Assembly (NCBI GenBank): GCA_039190005.1
Contig: JBCCYM010000008.1
Span: 1 to 38,464, forward strand
DNA from: JBCCYM01 sp039190005
Lineage (GTDB): Bacteria; Pseudomonadota; Gammaproteobacteria; UBA12402
Direction: 5' to 3'
DNA: 38,464 nt
The notes under the pieces were generated by a model that worked only from the letters and a program-made list of their open reading frames with translations, did no database searches and was not told where the DNA came from. The position numbers were made by a program, and so were the translations under genes. Shown here one piece after another: positions 1-9,390 of the stretch. Within the stretch, counting starts at the first letter, position 1. Every line of letters starts with the position of its first letter.

Positions 1-135
1 CCCAAGCTTCTTATCCCCAATACCACCAATTCTTGTGATGGTTCTTTTGCTCACTGGAAACAAAAACTTAAAATTCATCGTGGTTTAAAAAAACATCGCC
101 TCAACAAAATGATCAATTTCTTACTTTCTCAATAG
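1..135 (+). CDS. C-terminal end of a transposase (partial, enters from the left edge)
   Basis: Frame 1 is open from the first base to a TAG at 133-135 and encodes 44 residues. The stretch NTTNSCDGSF followed by AHWKQKLKIHRGLKKHR and a hydrophobic INFLLS tail resembles the C-terminal signature of DDE transposases of mutator/IS1595-like type, where an N-S-x-x-G-x-F motif is followed by a K-rich, HRGL-like segment and a short helix. No terminal inverted repeat is obvious in the 130 bases that follow, so I cannot say whether the element is intact to the left or a remnant. It lies convergent to surA and occupies the place where pdxA often follows surA. The IS family is an inference from a short fragment. 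Confidence 0.5.
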   Translation, partial: PKLLIPNTTNSCDGSFAHWKQKLKIHRGLKKHRLNKMINFLLSQ

Positions 136-266
136 CTTTTTAGCATCACTTTTTGTCCATTATCCCTATTATAATAAATTGTGTAATAAAACTGGCCTTT
201 AAAAGGTCTAGTTAACTTTTAGCCTAATTTAAAAAAACTAGAAAGATCAAAGAAAATACACTATCA

Positions 267-1643
267 TCAAGTTTCAGTCTGCAACATTTCTTTTACATAG
301 GCTTGCGCCCGCAACTCACCAATCCAAGTCTGCAATACTTCGTCGGCATCTCTTTGATAAAGTTGCTGTTCAATCTCAGCGCGTGTATTGTTATCAATCA
401 CAGTCGCTTGACGCTGACCAAGCACTTTTATTAAATAGTAATCTTTACCAATCGTTATTGGCGGACTCACCTCACCCGGTTTTAGCTTAGTGATAATTTC
501 CGCGACTTGTTTAGGATAGGTATTAACTGTTTTCCAACCGACAAAACCACCATTACTAGCATGTTCGCCCTGCGAATAATTTTTTGCTAACTCAGAAAAG
601 TTACCGCCTCGTTGCAACTCCGCTGACAATTTTTTTGCCAAAGCCTGTGTTTTTTCTTCTGATTGTTTGGCATCAGGTTTTAAGACAATCTGTTCAATTT
701 GTAATTGTGTCGCTTTATGCGGATGACTGGCGCCGCTATTACGAATACCGGCAAGTTTAATAATATGAAAACCATTTGCTGTACGAATGGGCCCGGCGAT
801 ATCCCCCTGTTTCATCTTTTTAATATGATCAATAAAAACATCCGGCAATTCGGCAAAGGTACGCCAACCAAGATCACCGTGATTACTCAAAGTTGTCGGG
901 CTATCTGATTGCGCCAATGCCAATTTGGTAAAATCAGCGCCACTTTTTAATTGATTTACCAAAACATCGGCACGATTTTTAGCTTGTTGAATTTCATGCG
1001 CCGATGGTGATGCCGGCAATGTAATAAGAATATCTTCGACATGATACTGTGTGTCAGCTTGTTGGCTATCAGCCAATTGGTATTGATGCATATAATTATC
1101 GACATCTTGATCGGTAATATTCACCCGCTGCGCGATAACGCGCTGTTCAAGCTTTTGAATGATAATTTGATCACGAATATTATCACGCAATTCTCGACGG
1201 CTAATGCCATACTGCGCGGCCTGCTTATAAAACTGATCAGCGTTAGCATTGCTGGTACCGGTGATTCGATTAATTGCCGCGCTTATTTCACCGCTTGTGG
1301 CGGCAATATTTTGTTTTTTAGCAATTTGCAACTGTAATACATGGTCAATATACTGATTCAACACCTGTTTTGATAAATCATTGATGTTATCAGGCAATGG
1401 TTTTCCCTCCGATGTCATTTCCATTCTAACAAACGCGATCTGTTTATCCAGATCAAGCTGAGTAATAACCGCGTCATTGACAACCGCGACAATGCGGTTC
1501 ACCGGCGTTATCGTATTTTCACTGCTACTCGTCTTTTTAACATTACTTTGATTGACTGACGATGATGTTGTTGCTGTTGCCGCGAATGTTATTGATGAAA
1601 AACACATCATCAATGTCATCATAGCGAAATACCCTAGTTTCAT
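267..1643 (-). CDS. surA: Periplasmic chaperone and peptidyl-prolyl isomerase SurA
   Basis: SurA escorts unfolded outer-membrane proteins across the periplasm to the BAM complex. The 458-residue product has a signal peptide (residues 1 to about 21, ending SSITFA), a SurA N-terminal chaperone domain starting with RIVAVVNDAVIT, and two parvulin domains at about 200-300 and 315-412. Each parvulin domain has the G-x-x-GW and GPI/PPI...Y/FxxIKxxG pattern (GDLGWRTF, GGFVGWKT). The frame is open upstream to a TTG at 1655, but the ATG at 1643 has GAGG six bases upstream and begins a proper signal peptide, so I chose it. It follows lptD within about ten bases, the classic lptD-surA operon. pdxA and rsmA, which usually follow, are absent here. 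Confidence 0.95.
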   Translation of the reverse strand: MKLGYFAMMTLMMCFSSITFAATATTSSSVNQSNVKKTSSSENTITPVNRIVAVVNDAVITQLDLDKQIAFVRMEMTSEGKPLPDNINDLSKQVLNQYIDHVLQLQIAKKQNIAATSGEISAAINRITGTSNANADQFYKQAAQYGISRRELRDNIRDQIIIQKLEQRVIAQRVNITDQDVDNYMHQYQLADSQQADTQYHVEDILITLPASPSAHEIQQAKNRADVLVNQLKSGADFTKLALAQSDSPTTLSNHGDLGWRTFAELPDVFIDHIKKMKQGDIAGPIRTANGFHIIKLAGIRNSGASHPHKATQLQIEQIVLKPDAKQSEEKTQALAKKLSAELQRGGNFSELAKNYSQGEHASNGGFVGWKTVNTYPKQVAEIITKLKPGEVSPPITIGKDYYLIKVLGQRQATVIDNNTRAEIEQQLYQRDADEVLQTWIGELRAQAYVKEMLQTET

Positions 1644-1651
1644 GTTATACC

Positions 1652-4321
1652 TCAATTTATACCTCGACCGAAATCATTTTGGTAACCGGCAATATTCTGA
1701 CTTAAAATACTGCTCAACCCATTATTATTGCCTAGACTACCCAATCCATTCAATGCTATTTGAAAATACACGCCGGAGTCAAGTTTCGGATTAAAATTGG
1801 TATCAAATCCTCGAAATCCGCGGTAAGCAACAACACGAGCCGCCCAACAACAGCTGTTATACTGGAGACCGTAGGTATAGGTGTTATAGACATCGGTTTT
1901 GGTGGTATTGTTGCTACGGTTCACAATTAAGTTACTCCAGTTATGATTCCAGCTACCTAAGGCCTCAATATGGTCATTTAAACGCCAAACGCTTGATATT
2001 TGACTTTCTCTCATATTGTTAAGATTAGAGGTATTGGTATCAAGCGTTGGCACAAAACCACTGATCTGATTCTCGACAACATCATAATAACTCAAATTAA
2101 TAATTCGATTTTTTTGCGCGCGAAATTGAAAATTACTGTATTGTGAGCCGATTTTCTTAGTGTAGGGATCCCAGGTTAGACGTTCCTGAAGGCGCAGTTT
2201 TGATGATGGCGTAAATCCACCTGATACCGCGACCGGCGAGAATTTCTGGGTATTGATCTGCTGATTCGCGGGCGTGGTATTACTACAATCATACCCTACA
2301 CAAACCCGGCGATTACTGAAATAATAAGCCTCCGCCACACTTACTATCGCTTTTTGTGTGCCCGTATTCCCATCAAGCACGCTTGATTTTAATCCTAGAG
2401 TAAGACGATTATTATTGCTCAGTCGATCATAGCCAGAAAAATCATTATCACTGAACATTTGCGCGTATGAAAACGTGGTATTACCGGCATCAAAAATGGG
2501 TAAGGTCTGCTGATTCACATAAGGCACATAAAGATAATAAAATTCCGGTTCCAAGGTTTGTTGTTTATTCTTAAATAAAGCCATGTTACGGATAAAATTA
2601 ATCTTACCTAAGGTATCAAAAATTGGAATTGCCCGACCGATTTGTCTTGGGCCATAATTATTCGGCCGACTCGGCGTCAAATACTGCACTGACCATAATT
2701 TAGCCTCCGATGTCAAGGAGCCATAAGGACGCGTAAACTGCAAGCTAAGATCAGGCTTGGCATAAAAGCGTTGACCAACAACAAAACGTTTGGTGCTATC
2801 CGGCTGAGGTCGTATCTTAAAATTAGTGTACTGGCTTTGCATACTAAATGTTGTGTCCTGATAAAGTGACAAGGGATTGACATTGATGCCAATAAAAGGC
2901 AGCTTTTCATACTGATTCTGAACATTGCCCGCGTCAATGGGATGAAGGGTCTGATAACGTTGTACGGTGTCAGTCATATTCCAATATTGACTGGTATATT
3001 TCAAATTCGCCTGTTGTAATAATTGATTATTAACCACGGTTGTATTGGTATTAAATCGTTGCGGAAAATCTTCATCATAATAATTATCGCCGGCATAATT
3101 AAAATTCACGTTACCCTGCCAATGTGAATTAAATGTTGTTTGATCGAACCAACTTATAGCTTTACGGTTATTACTGGTATTTAGCAAGGTGTTAAAACGA
3201 TCAGCAAACGCGGGATTACCACTGTAGGTATTGATAAAACTTCGTCTATTTTTTCTAAACAATCGATCATGGGGCAAAAAGCTGCCATAAATACGACCAC
3301 GGCTATACTTAGTCAAATAGTTAAATATACCATTATTCTTTAATCCCCGTTGACTGATCCATTCAGGCACATATTCAAAATCATAATTTGGCGCCATATT
3401 CCAGTAAAACGGCACATAGACATGCCAACCATCGATCGTACTATAGTGATAATAAGGAAAAAGAAAACCGGTTTTACGCCAGCGGTTTATCGGAAAACTG
3501 TAATAAGGTAAATAAAAAATCGGTACTTTTTTTATGCGCAACACCATATTTGTGGCTGTGCCGCGCCCTTCAGGAAAATTAAGTTTTACATGGGTGCCAC
3601 TGAGCTGCCAAGTATCGCCTGTTGGTGGACAAGTGGTATAGGTGGCATGGGTCAAATTATAGATATGTGGCGCGACTTGTTTCATCTCTTTTGCTTTACC
3701 ATGCGCGGTAAGATTATAAATACGATGAATTTCATGCGGATCCGCGACTGTTTGACTACTCTGATTAGGATTGGTAGACACGCCCAACTCTACACGGTAT
3801 AAGGCATTTTTCAATGTCATCAAGCCTTCTTTTAATTCAGCCCAGTCTGAAACAACGGCAATACCGGGCTGATGAAAATGGACATTGCCTTCGGCTTGCA
3901 CACTGACGATCTTGTTAGTGTTAGGATCACGATGCACGGTTGCCCGATCGGCAGTAATTTCCTGATTTTCCTTAGTCATTCTAACGTCTCCTTTAAATTC
4001 TGAGTCGCCCACCAAAGACCAGCGCGAAGAATTCGCCCGGATATTATACGTATGACTTTGGTCTTTTAAATCGGGGTCAGGAATGTAGGGAATTGGCAAA
4101 TCTTCATAATAACCATTACAAATACCACCGTCTTGCTTATCAATAATCCAACCAAGCTGTTTTGACAAAAATAACTGCGCGGCACTGGGCATGGCAATTA
4201 GCGGCAAATGAATCAACAGTCCCACAAAAAAAACTGAAATTGGCAAGAGCTTGCTAAGTTTGATCATGACACTATTATTACTGCTCAACAATTTTTTCAA
4301 TTTCGGCTTTAATAGCGACAT
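1652..4321 (-). CDS. lptD: LPS-assembly protein LptD (outer membrane)
   Basis: LptD with the lipoprotein LptE forms the outer-membrane translocon that inserts lipopolysaccharide into the outer leaflet. The product has 889 residues, slightly longer than E. coli LptD (784). It has an N-terminal membrane-spanning signal (about 24-44), a periplasmic OstA/LptA-like beta-jellyroll (about 105-235, with GDVRMTKENQEITADRA) and a C-terminal beta-barrel. Four cysteines sit where the family needs them: C68, C231 and the adjacent pair C824-C825, matching the two inter-domain disulfides of E. coli LptD. An extra pair (VCVGYDC, about residue 677) lies in a barrel loop. The ATG at 4321 has no clear Shine-Dalgarno; a second ATG at 4267 is possible and would give a more normal signal peptide. 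It shares a divergent promoter region with amgK. Confidence 0.95.
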   Translation of the reverse strand: MSLLKPKLKKLLSSNNSVMIKLSKLLPISVFFVGLLIHLPLIAMPSAAQLFLSKQLGWIIDKQDGGICNGYYEDLPIPYIPDPDLKDQSHTYNIRANSSRWSLVGDSEFKGDVRMTKENQEITADRATVHRDPNTNKIVSVQAEGNVHFHQPGIAVVSDWAELKEGLMTLKNALYRVELGVSTNPNQSSQTVADPHEIHRIYNLTAHGKAKEMKQVAPHIYNLTHATYTTCPPTGDTWQLSGTHVKLNFPEGRGTATNMVLRIKKVPIFYLPYYSFPINRWRKTGFLFPYYHYSTIDGWHVYVPFYWNMAPNYDFEYVPEWISQRGLKNNGIFNYLTKYSRGRIYGSFLPHDRLFRKNRRSFINTYSGNPAFADRFNTLLNTSNNRKAISWFDQTTFNSHWQGNVNFNYAGDNYYDEDFPQRFNTNTTVVNNQLLQQANLKYTSQYWNMTDTVQRYQTLHPIDAGNVQNQYEKLPFIGINVNPLSLYQDTTFSMQSQYTNFKIRPQPDSTKRFVVGQRFYAKPDLSLQFTRPYGSLTSEAKLWSVQYLTPSRPNNYGPRQIGRAIPIFDTLGKINFIRNMALFKNKQQTLEPEFYYLYVPYVNQQTLPIFDAGNTTFSYAQMFSDNDFSGYDRLSNNNRLTLGLKSSVLDGNTGTQKAIVSVAEAYYFSNRRVCVGYDCSNTTPANQQINTQKFSPVAVSGGFTPSSKLRLQERLTWDPYTKKIGSQYSNFQFRAQKNRIINLSYYDVVENQISGFVPTLDTNTSNLNNMRESQISSVWRLNDHIEALGSWNHNWSNLIVNRSNNTTKTDVYNTYTYGLQYNSCCWAARVVAYRGFRGFDTNFNPKLDSGVYFQIALNGLGSLGNNNGLSSILSQNIAGYQNDFGRGIN

Positions 4322-4365
4322 AAGGTTAAATACAATATGGTAAAAATAGTTTTACATTATCTAAA

Positions 4366-4380
4366 GTCGCCATTAGCGAC
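4366..4380. promoter_or_regulatory. Short dyad in the lptD/amgK divergent spacer
   Basis: The 135-bp spacer between lptD (-) and amgK (+) must hold both promoters. It contains GTCGC-N5-GCGAC, a perfect 5-bp dyad, and another TAGCGACAT copy overlaps the lptD start (4313-4321). I could not assign convincing -35/-10 pairs on either strand. An operator role is speculative. Confidence 0.25.
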
Positions 4381-4456
4381 ATTTATATGGTAAAGTGCTG
4401 TATATTAGCATAAATATTGATTAGTTTACATTTAATTTAGAAAGGCACATGAACAC

Positions 4457-5455
4457 TTGAGACAAAAAAAATTACAACAATGGTTAACAGCTCAACTGTC
4501 AACCGACATCGTAGCCTGCGAACCGTTGCTTCATGGCGCCAGTCAGCGGCAATTTTTCCGTGTTAAAACCGGGTCCTGTTCCTATATTCTTATGGACGCG
4601 CTCATGGAAATAGCCTATATCCAACGTTATGTGACAATTGCCCAAATGATGGCTAAATTAGGCATTGATGTACCCAAAATACTCGCCTGCAATCAGCAGG
4701 ATGGCCTGGTGCTGATGACTGATCTGGGGGATCAACTTTACCTTAAGCTATTAAATCACCGCAACGTCGACCAGCTCTATCGTCAGGCAATGGCGGTATT
4801 ATTAAAATTACAAGGTGGTAAAAACCTTCACCTCCCCGCTTTTGATGCCGCTGCGATGCTTATCGGTTTGAATGGATTCCAACAGGTTTTTCTGCAAGCT
4901 TATCTTAATTGTAACTTAAGTGTAACAAGCAATAAATTATTACAAGCCTGCTTCAAACGTTTGCTCGACAACGCGCTGAATCAACCCCAAGCTGCCATGC
5001 ACCGCGATTTTCATTCAGAAAACCTATTGTTGCTTGCGAATGGTAATACCGGCGTGGTTGATTTCCAAGATGCTAAAATCGGCCCCATTACCTACGATCT
5101 TGTTTCTTTACTGCGTGATTGCTATATTTCCTGGCCAAATGAGAAAATACAAGGCTTACAAAATGAATTCTATTACCAGCTGCGCGATGATAAATTGCTG
5201 GACGCGCGCGTTTCGCCACAACAATTCCAACAATGGTTTGACTGGATGGGCATGAAACGCCATCTCAAAGCTTGTTATAGCTTTGCCAACAAGTCTGTCA
5301 CCGATAATGACAACAGCTATTTACAACATCTACCACGCGCCTTAAATTATATTTGTAATGTCGGTCGCCACTATCGCCAATTTCATGATTTTGTTGATTT
5401 TATTGAGCAAGATGTGATGACTAAGTTAGCACAATCACCAGGAATACACCCATGA
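4457..5455 (+). CDS. amgK: N-acetylmuramate/N-acetylglucosamine anomeric kinase AmgK
   Basis: AmgK phosphorylates the anomeric carbon of MurNAc and GlcNAc released from recycled peptidoglycan; MurU then makes UDP-MurNAc, bypassing de novo synthesis and the fosfomycin target MurA. The 332-residue product has the aminoglycoside-phosphotransferase fold: catalytic loop HRDFHSEN at 182-189 and metal-binding DFQDA at 202-206 followed by GPITYDLVSLL. It overlaps murU by four bases (ATGA) and sits next to lptD-surA, the arrangement known in Pseudomonas. The start is unusual: the only in-frame candidate is TTG at 4457, while the ATG at 4449 with a better-placed AAAGG opens a three-codon frame whose TGA overlaps that TTG. 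The start is therefore uncertain. Confidence 0.88.
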   Translation: MRQKKLQQWLTAQLSTDIVACEPLLHGASQRQFFRVKTGSCSYILMDALMEIAYIQRYVTIAQMMAKLGIDVPKILACNQQDGLVLMTDLGDQLYLKLLNHRNVDQLYRQAMAVLLKLQGGKNLHLPAFDAAAMLIGLNGFQQVFLQAYLNCNLSVTSNKLLQACFKRLLDNALNQPQAAMHRDFHSENLLLLANGNTGVVDFQDAKIGPITYDLVSLLRDCYISWPNEKIQGLQNEFYYQLRDDKLLDARVSPQQFQQWFDWMGMKRHLKACYSFANKSVTDNDNSYLQHLPRALNYICNVGRHYRQFHDFVDFIEQDVMTKLAQSPGIHP

Positions 5456-6114
5456 AAGTCATACTACTCGCCGCCGGCTATGGTAAACGTATGGGCAAAT
5501 TAAGCGAGCATACGCCCAAGCCACTAACCCAGATCAACGGCACAGAAACATTGATTGAAGCCAATATTCGACGCCTGGCAGCTGCCGGTTTTAATGACAT
5601 CATCATCAATGTCAGTTATCTGGCAGAAAAAATTGTGGATAAATTGGGCGATGGACAAGCTTATGGTGTGCAAATCACCTATTCCCATGAACCGCAGCCG
5701 CTCGGTTGGAGTGGCGGTATTCGCCGTATCTTACCGACATTGGATCAAGCACCTTTTGCTGTCATCAGCAGTGATTTATGGACAGACTACCCTTTCAGCC
5801 ATTTACGCCAAAAACTAACGCGTAAAGCGCGGCTTGTATTAATCAATAATCAACACTATCATGGCGATTTTGCTTTGGACAAAAACAGTTTTGTTTATCA
5901 ACAATCGCGTTATACTTATGGTGGCATCGGTGTTTTCGATCCGATATTATGGCGGCAGACAACAGAGAAGACTTTTTCATTTATGGATGTTATACTACCC
6001 GCCATTGACAACCATTTAGTAACAGGAGAATGCTATCATGGTGCTTGGTTTAATATCGGCACGCCGGACTGCCTGCGGATGTTAAGACATTGGTTAACAG
6101 AAAACAAACAATGA
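5452..6114 (+). CDS. murU: N-acetylmuramate-alpha-1-phosphate uridylyltransferase MurU
   Basis: MurU transfers UMP from UTP to MurNAc-1-phosphate, completing the AmgK/MurU salvage route in the cytoplasm. The 220-residue protein starts with the nucleotidyltransferase signature LAAGYGKRMG (residues 6-15) and HTPKPL with the sugar-phosphate nucleotidyltransferase lysine. Further hallmarks are the SSDLWTDYPF segment where the family has a metal-binding Asp, and a final WFNIGTPDCL motif. Length is typical of MurU (about 223) and shorter than RmlA-type enzymes. Its start overlaps the amgK stop and its own TGA overlaps the ATG of the next gene, so amgK, murU and the porin gene are probably translationally coupled. 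Confidence 0.88.
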   Translation: MKVILLAAGYGKRMGKLSEHTPKPLTQINGTETLIEANIRRLAAAGFNDIIINVSYLAEKIVDKLGDGQAYGVQITYSHEPQPLGWSGGIRRILPTLDQAPFAVISSDLWTDYPFSHLRQKLTRKARLVLINNQHYHGDFALDKNSFVYQQSRYTYGGIGVFDPILWRQTTEKTFSFMDVILPAIDNHLVTGECYHGAWFNIGTPDCLRMLRHWLTENKQ

Positions 6115-7349
6115 AAAAAACCACAAAATCAATCGCCGCGCTGACATTTGTGACGATAAGTCAATCAGTTATTGCCGGCGGGATACAGAACTGGACGATG
6201 AGCGCCAATAGTATTGGCAATTTTGGCGCCGGTATTGCCGCCACGGCTAACAATCCCGATACCAGTTATTACAATCCCGCGGGGATGCCTTGGATTCAAC
6301 ATCAGGATATGGGATTATCATTAACGAATAACATCGGTAACGCGAAATACAATGGCGCGATAAGCAATCCAGTATCCGGCAGCAGTAACGGTGCCGCTCA
6401 AGGCGGTACAACGGTATTAACACCAAATTTATTTTATGTCGCGCCGCTTAACAAGAAATGGGAAGTAGGTTTCAGTGTCACCTCACCTTATAAATACGAA
6501 TTAAATTACGGCAATGGCGCCATTACCGCGCCAGTTTTAAGCAAGTTTCGCATCAACACGGTTAATTTAACGCCTTCGCTGGCTTTTCGCTTTATTAACA
6601 GCCTTTCAGTTGGTGTCGGTTTGGATATTGAACGAGCGTCAATTCAATTCAATCAAGCCAGTGTAGGCGGCGGTAGTCAGGTTGACAATAAACTGCATGA
6701 TTGGGGTGTGGGCTGGAATGGCGGCATTCTATGGCAACCCGCGCACAAAACCCGACTTGGTGTCAGTTATCACTCCTACATCCGACACAAAAATTCAGGT
6801 AACAGTAATTTAACCGGCACAATTACCAGCAGTTCACGTGTCACCTCTAATTATCGTTTGCCTGCTGATACCACGCTAAGTTTTTATCAAGGTATTGGTA
6901 AACGGCTTGACCTACTCGGTTCGGCAAACTATACCCAATGGTCCAAAACCAATATCGTACTTAACAATGTCTCCACGACATCCGGTCTGAATAATCAAAC
7001 CGTATTAGCCAATCTCAGAGACAGCTGGCTGTTTGCTGTCGGTATTAATGCCCATCTCAATAAAAAACTGGTATTAAAAACCGGTTTTGGCTATGACCAA
7101 AGTGCTGTCGCCAAAAATACATCCTCCACGCTCATACTGCCTGACGCCAATTATTATGTCGCGTCTGTCGGTTCAAACTATACCATCAATGACAGTTTTA
7201 ATGTCGATCTTGGTTTCAGTCACTACTTTACGCGCAAACAAAATATCAACAGTACCACACAAAATGCCAGTATACCTGTGACCAGTCAGGGCTCTATTGA
7301 AACTGGTCGTGATGTTGCTGGCATACAGATTAACTGGCTAATGACATAA
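6111..7349 (+). CDS. FadL/OmpP1/TodX-family outer-membrane transport porin
   Basis: FadL-family proteins are 14-stranded outer-membrane channels for hydrophobic substrates such as long-chain fatty acids. The 412-residue product has a signal peptide ending VIAG and the diagnostic N-terminal hatch segment: GNFGAGIAATANNPDTSYYN followed by PAGM. Alternating hydrophobic strands follow to the C-terminus (QINWLMT). I chose the ATG at 6111 because it overlaps the murU stop as ATGA and starts a clean signal peptide (MKKTTKSIAALTFV); the frame extends seven codons upstream. A fatty-acid or other hydrophobic ligand is likely from the family, but the substrate cannot be read from sequence. It lies between murU and the Lol genes. 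Confidence 0.8.
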   Translation: MKKTTKSIAALTFVTISQSVIAGGIQNWTMSANSIGNFGAGIAATANNPDTSYYNPAGMPWIQHQDMGLSLTNNIGNAKYNGAISNPVSGSSNGAAQGGTTVLTPNLFYVAPLNKKWEVGFSVTSPYKYELNYGNGAITAPVLSKFRINTVNLTPSLAFRFINSLSVGVGLDIERASIQFNQASVGGGSQVDNKLHDWGVGWNGGILWQPAHKTRLGVSYHSYIRHKNSGNSNLTGTITSSSRVTSNYRLPADTTLSFYQGIGKRLDLLGSANYTQWSKTNIVLNNVSTTSGLNNQTVLANLRDSWLFAVGINAHLNKKLVLKTGFGYDQSAVAKNTSSTLILPDANYYVASVGSNYTINDSFNVDLGFSHYFTRKQNINSTTQNASIPVTSQGSIETGRDVAGIQINWLMT

Positions 7350-7356
7350 GTTAGAT

Positions 7357-8607
7357 ATGTTCAAACCAGCCAGCTTATACATCGGTCTACGTTACACACG
7401 CTCCAAGCGACGCAATAATTTTGTCTCGTTTATTTCATTGGTTTCCATGCTTGGCATTGCCATCAGCTTGATTGTGCTGATTACGGTGTTATCGGTATTT
7501 AATGGTTTTGATCAACAAATTCGCCAACGCATCTTCAACATGGCGCCCCATATCACTGTGACTGGTTTAGATAATAAGCTGACGCACTGGCAGACATTAC
7601 AACAACAATTGATGCGAACACCGAAAGTCATCAGTTCAACACCGTATGTTAACGGTCAAGCCTTATTGACCAATGGCAATGATGTGCAGGCTGTGCTTGT
7701 CAATGGGATTTTACCACAAGATGCCATATACGCGGATAGTTTAGGCAAAAAAATGATTGCCGGTCATTTGAATAACTTGAAAGCCAGTCATTTTGACGTT
7801 GTCTTGGGGGCGACATTAGCCGAGTCACTGGGGGTGATTGTTGGTGATAAAATTAATATGTTTATACCCCAAGTAAGTATTACGCCAGTAGGTGTCATTC
7901 CCAGAGCGCGACAATTCACTGTGGTCGGCATATTTGATGTCGGTAATGGTTTTGGTTTTAACAGCAGCTATGCCTTTATTCAACTCCAAGACGCGCAACG
8001 TCTATTTAATTTAGGTGACGCCGTCAGTGGCATACAGCTTAAAGTCGATAACTTATTTGCCGCGCCAGTAGTCTCTGACCAATTACAACAAAAAATCGGC
8101 ACGACCTATCAAGTGAATAATTGGACTGATCAATATGGCGCCTTTTATCACGCGGTTAAAATGGAAAAAACCATGATGTTTCTGATTTTAGTGTTAATTG
8201 TCTTCATCGCGGTATTCAATTTATTATCCGGTTTAGTCATGGCGGTTACTGACAAACAAAGCGATATTGCCATACTACGCACCATCGGCGCGACGCCAAC
8301 GATGATTATGAAAATCTTTATTGTGCAAGGCAGCATCATTGGTGTTGTTGGCACAGTCATTGGTTTACTAGGTGGTTTATTATTAGCGTCACATGTGACG
8401 GAAACCGTTAGTTTTCTCCAACACATTCTGCATCGACAGCTATTTACCAATAATGTCTATTTCGTCAATTATTTACCGTCAAAGATTGAACTGGGTGATG
8501 TGGTTAAAGTCTGTGTCATTACTTTATTATTAAGCGTGTTGTCGACAATTTACCCCTCATGGCGCGCCGCGAAAGTACAACCGGCTTCGGCCCTGCGTTA
8601 TGATTAA
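7357..8607 (+). CDS. Lipoprotein-releasing ABC transporter permease, LolC/LolE/LolF type
   Basis: This inner-membrane permease works with the ATPase LolD to extract mature lipoproteins and hand them to LolA. The 416-residue protein has the family layout: one transmembrane helix near the N-terminus (about 25-50, after YIGLRYTRSKRRNNFVSFIS), a large periplasmic MacB-PCD-like domain, then three helices at about 270-295, 315-340 and 375-400. The coupling segment includes DKQSDIAILRTIGATP, and the protein ends WRAAKVQPASALRYD, typical of LolC/E. Only one such gene precedes lolD, so this may be the single LolF type rather than a LolC-LolE pair. No good ribosome-binding site precedes the ATG, eight bases after the porin stop. 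Confidence 0.9.
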   Translation: MFKPASLYIGLRYTRSKRRNNFVSFISLVSMLGIAISLIVLITVLSVFNGFDQQIRQRIFNMAPHITVTGLDNKLTHWQTLQQQLMRTPKVISSTPYVNGQALLTNGNDVQAVLVNGILPQDAIYADSLGKKMIAGHLNNLKASHFDVVLGATLAESLGVIVGDKINMFIPQVSITPVGVIPRARQFTVVGIFDVGNGFGFNSSYAFIQLQDAQRLFNLGDAVSGIQLKVDNLFAAPVVSDQLQQKIGTTYQVNNWTDQYGAFYHAVKMEKTMMFLILVLIVFIAVFNLLSGLVMAVTDKQSDIAILRTIGATPTMIMKIFIVQGSIIGVVGTVIGLLGGLLLASHVTETVSFLQHILHRQLFTNNVYFVNYLPSKIELGDVVKVCVITLLLSVLSTIYPSWRAAKVQPASALRYD

Positions 8608-8610
8608 GCG

Positions 8611-9288
8611 ATGAAAACCGTATTATCCTGTGAAAAATTAGTCCGCACCTACACTGAAGCCAAGCTTGCCACACCGGTTTTACGCGGCGTTGATCTAGAA
8701 GTCGCGGAGAATGACAGCATTGCCATTATTGGCAGCTCCGGCTGCGGTAAAAGTACCCTACTGCATTTACTTGGTGGTCTTGACAAACCCACCTCCGGTA
8801 AAGTGTGTTGGCACAACCAAGATGTTAACACCCTGTCAGAAAAGCAGAAATGTGTGACCCGTAATCGCAAGATTGGTTTTATCTATCAATTCCATCATCT
8901 TCTACCTGAATTTTCCGCTTGGGAAAATGTGGCATTACCATTATTAATTGGCGGTGAAAAACCCGCAAAAGCGCAAGCCGCCGCTTGTAAGCTGTTAGCG
9001 GCTGTCGGTTTAAGCCAGCGCGTCCATCATAAAATCGGTCAATTATCTGGCGGTGAACGGCAACGCACTGCTGTTGCCAGAGCCTTAGTCGCTCAGCCCA
9101 ATTGTATCCTCGCGGATGAACCCACCGGTAATCTCGACCGCCAGACAGCGCGGCAAGTTCTCGAATTGATGTTGGATTTACAGCGCCAATTTAAAACATC
9201 CTTTATCATCGTCACCCACGACCCGGATATTGCCGCCAATCTTAATAAGACTTATCATTTACTGGATGGCGTTTTGCATGCTGATTAA
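8611..9288 (+). CDS. lolD: Lipoprotein-releasing system ATP-binding protein LolD
   Basis: LolD powers lipoprotein release from the inner membrane. The 225-residue ABC ATPase has Walker A GSSGCGKST (41-49), a Q-loop YQFHHLLPEF (91-100) that is characteristic of LolD, signature LSGGERQR (144-151), Walker B CILADEPTGNLD (164-175) and the switch histidine in VTHDP. It starts three bases after the permease stop and is the last gene of the amgK-murU-porin-lol run. Downstream lies a GC-rich hairpin repeat rather than a conventional terminator. Confidence 0.95.
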   Translation: MKTVLSCEKLVRTYTEAKLATPVLRGVDLEVAENDSIAIIGSSGCGKSTLLHLLGGLDKPTSGKVCWHNQDVNTLSEKQKCVTRNRKIGFIYQFHHLLPEFSAWENVALPLLIGGEKPAKAQAAACKLLAAVGLSQRVHHKIGQLSGGERQRTAVARALVAQPNCILADEPTGNLDRQTARQVLELMLDLQRQFKTSFIIVTHDPDIAANLNKTYHLLDGVLHAD

Positions 9289-9390
9289 AAACTACGTCGT
9301 GTTATACCTGCTTTCAACTTTATCAACAGCCTTATAATTGTCTCACGGTTCCTTTCTCTGTTATTCCTCATCATTTTCGCTTTCTCCTCC

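Noticed and set aside
4322..4456. Sigma-E-type promoter for lptD
   Set aside because: No convincing GAACTT-N16-TCTGA match could be placed; only a short GTCGC/GCGAC dyad was seen.
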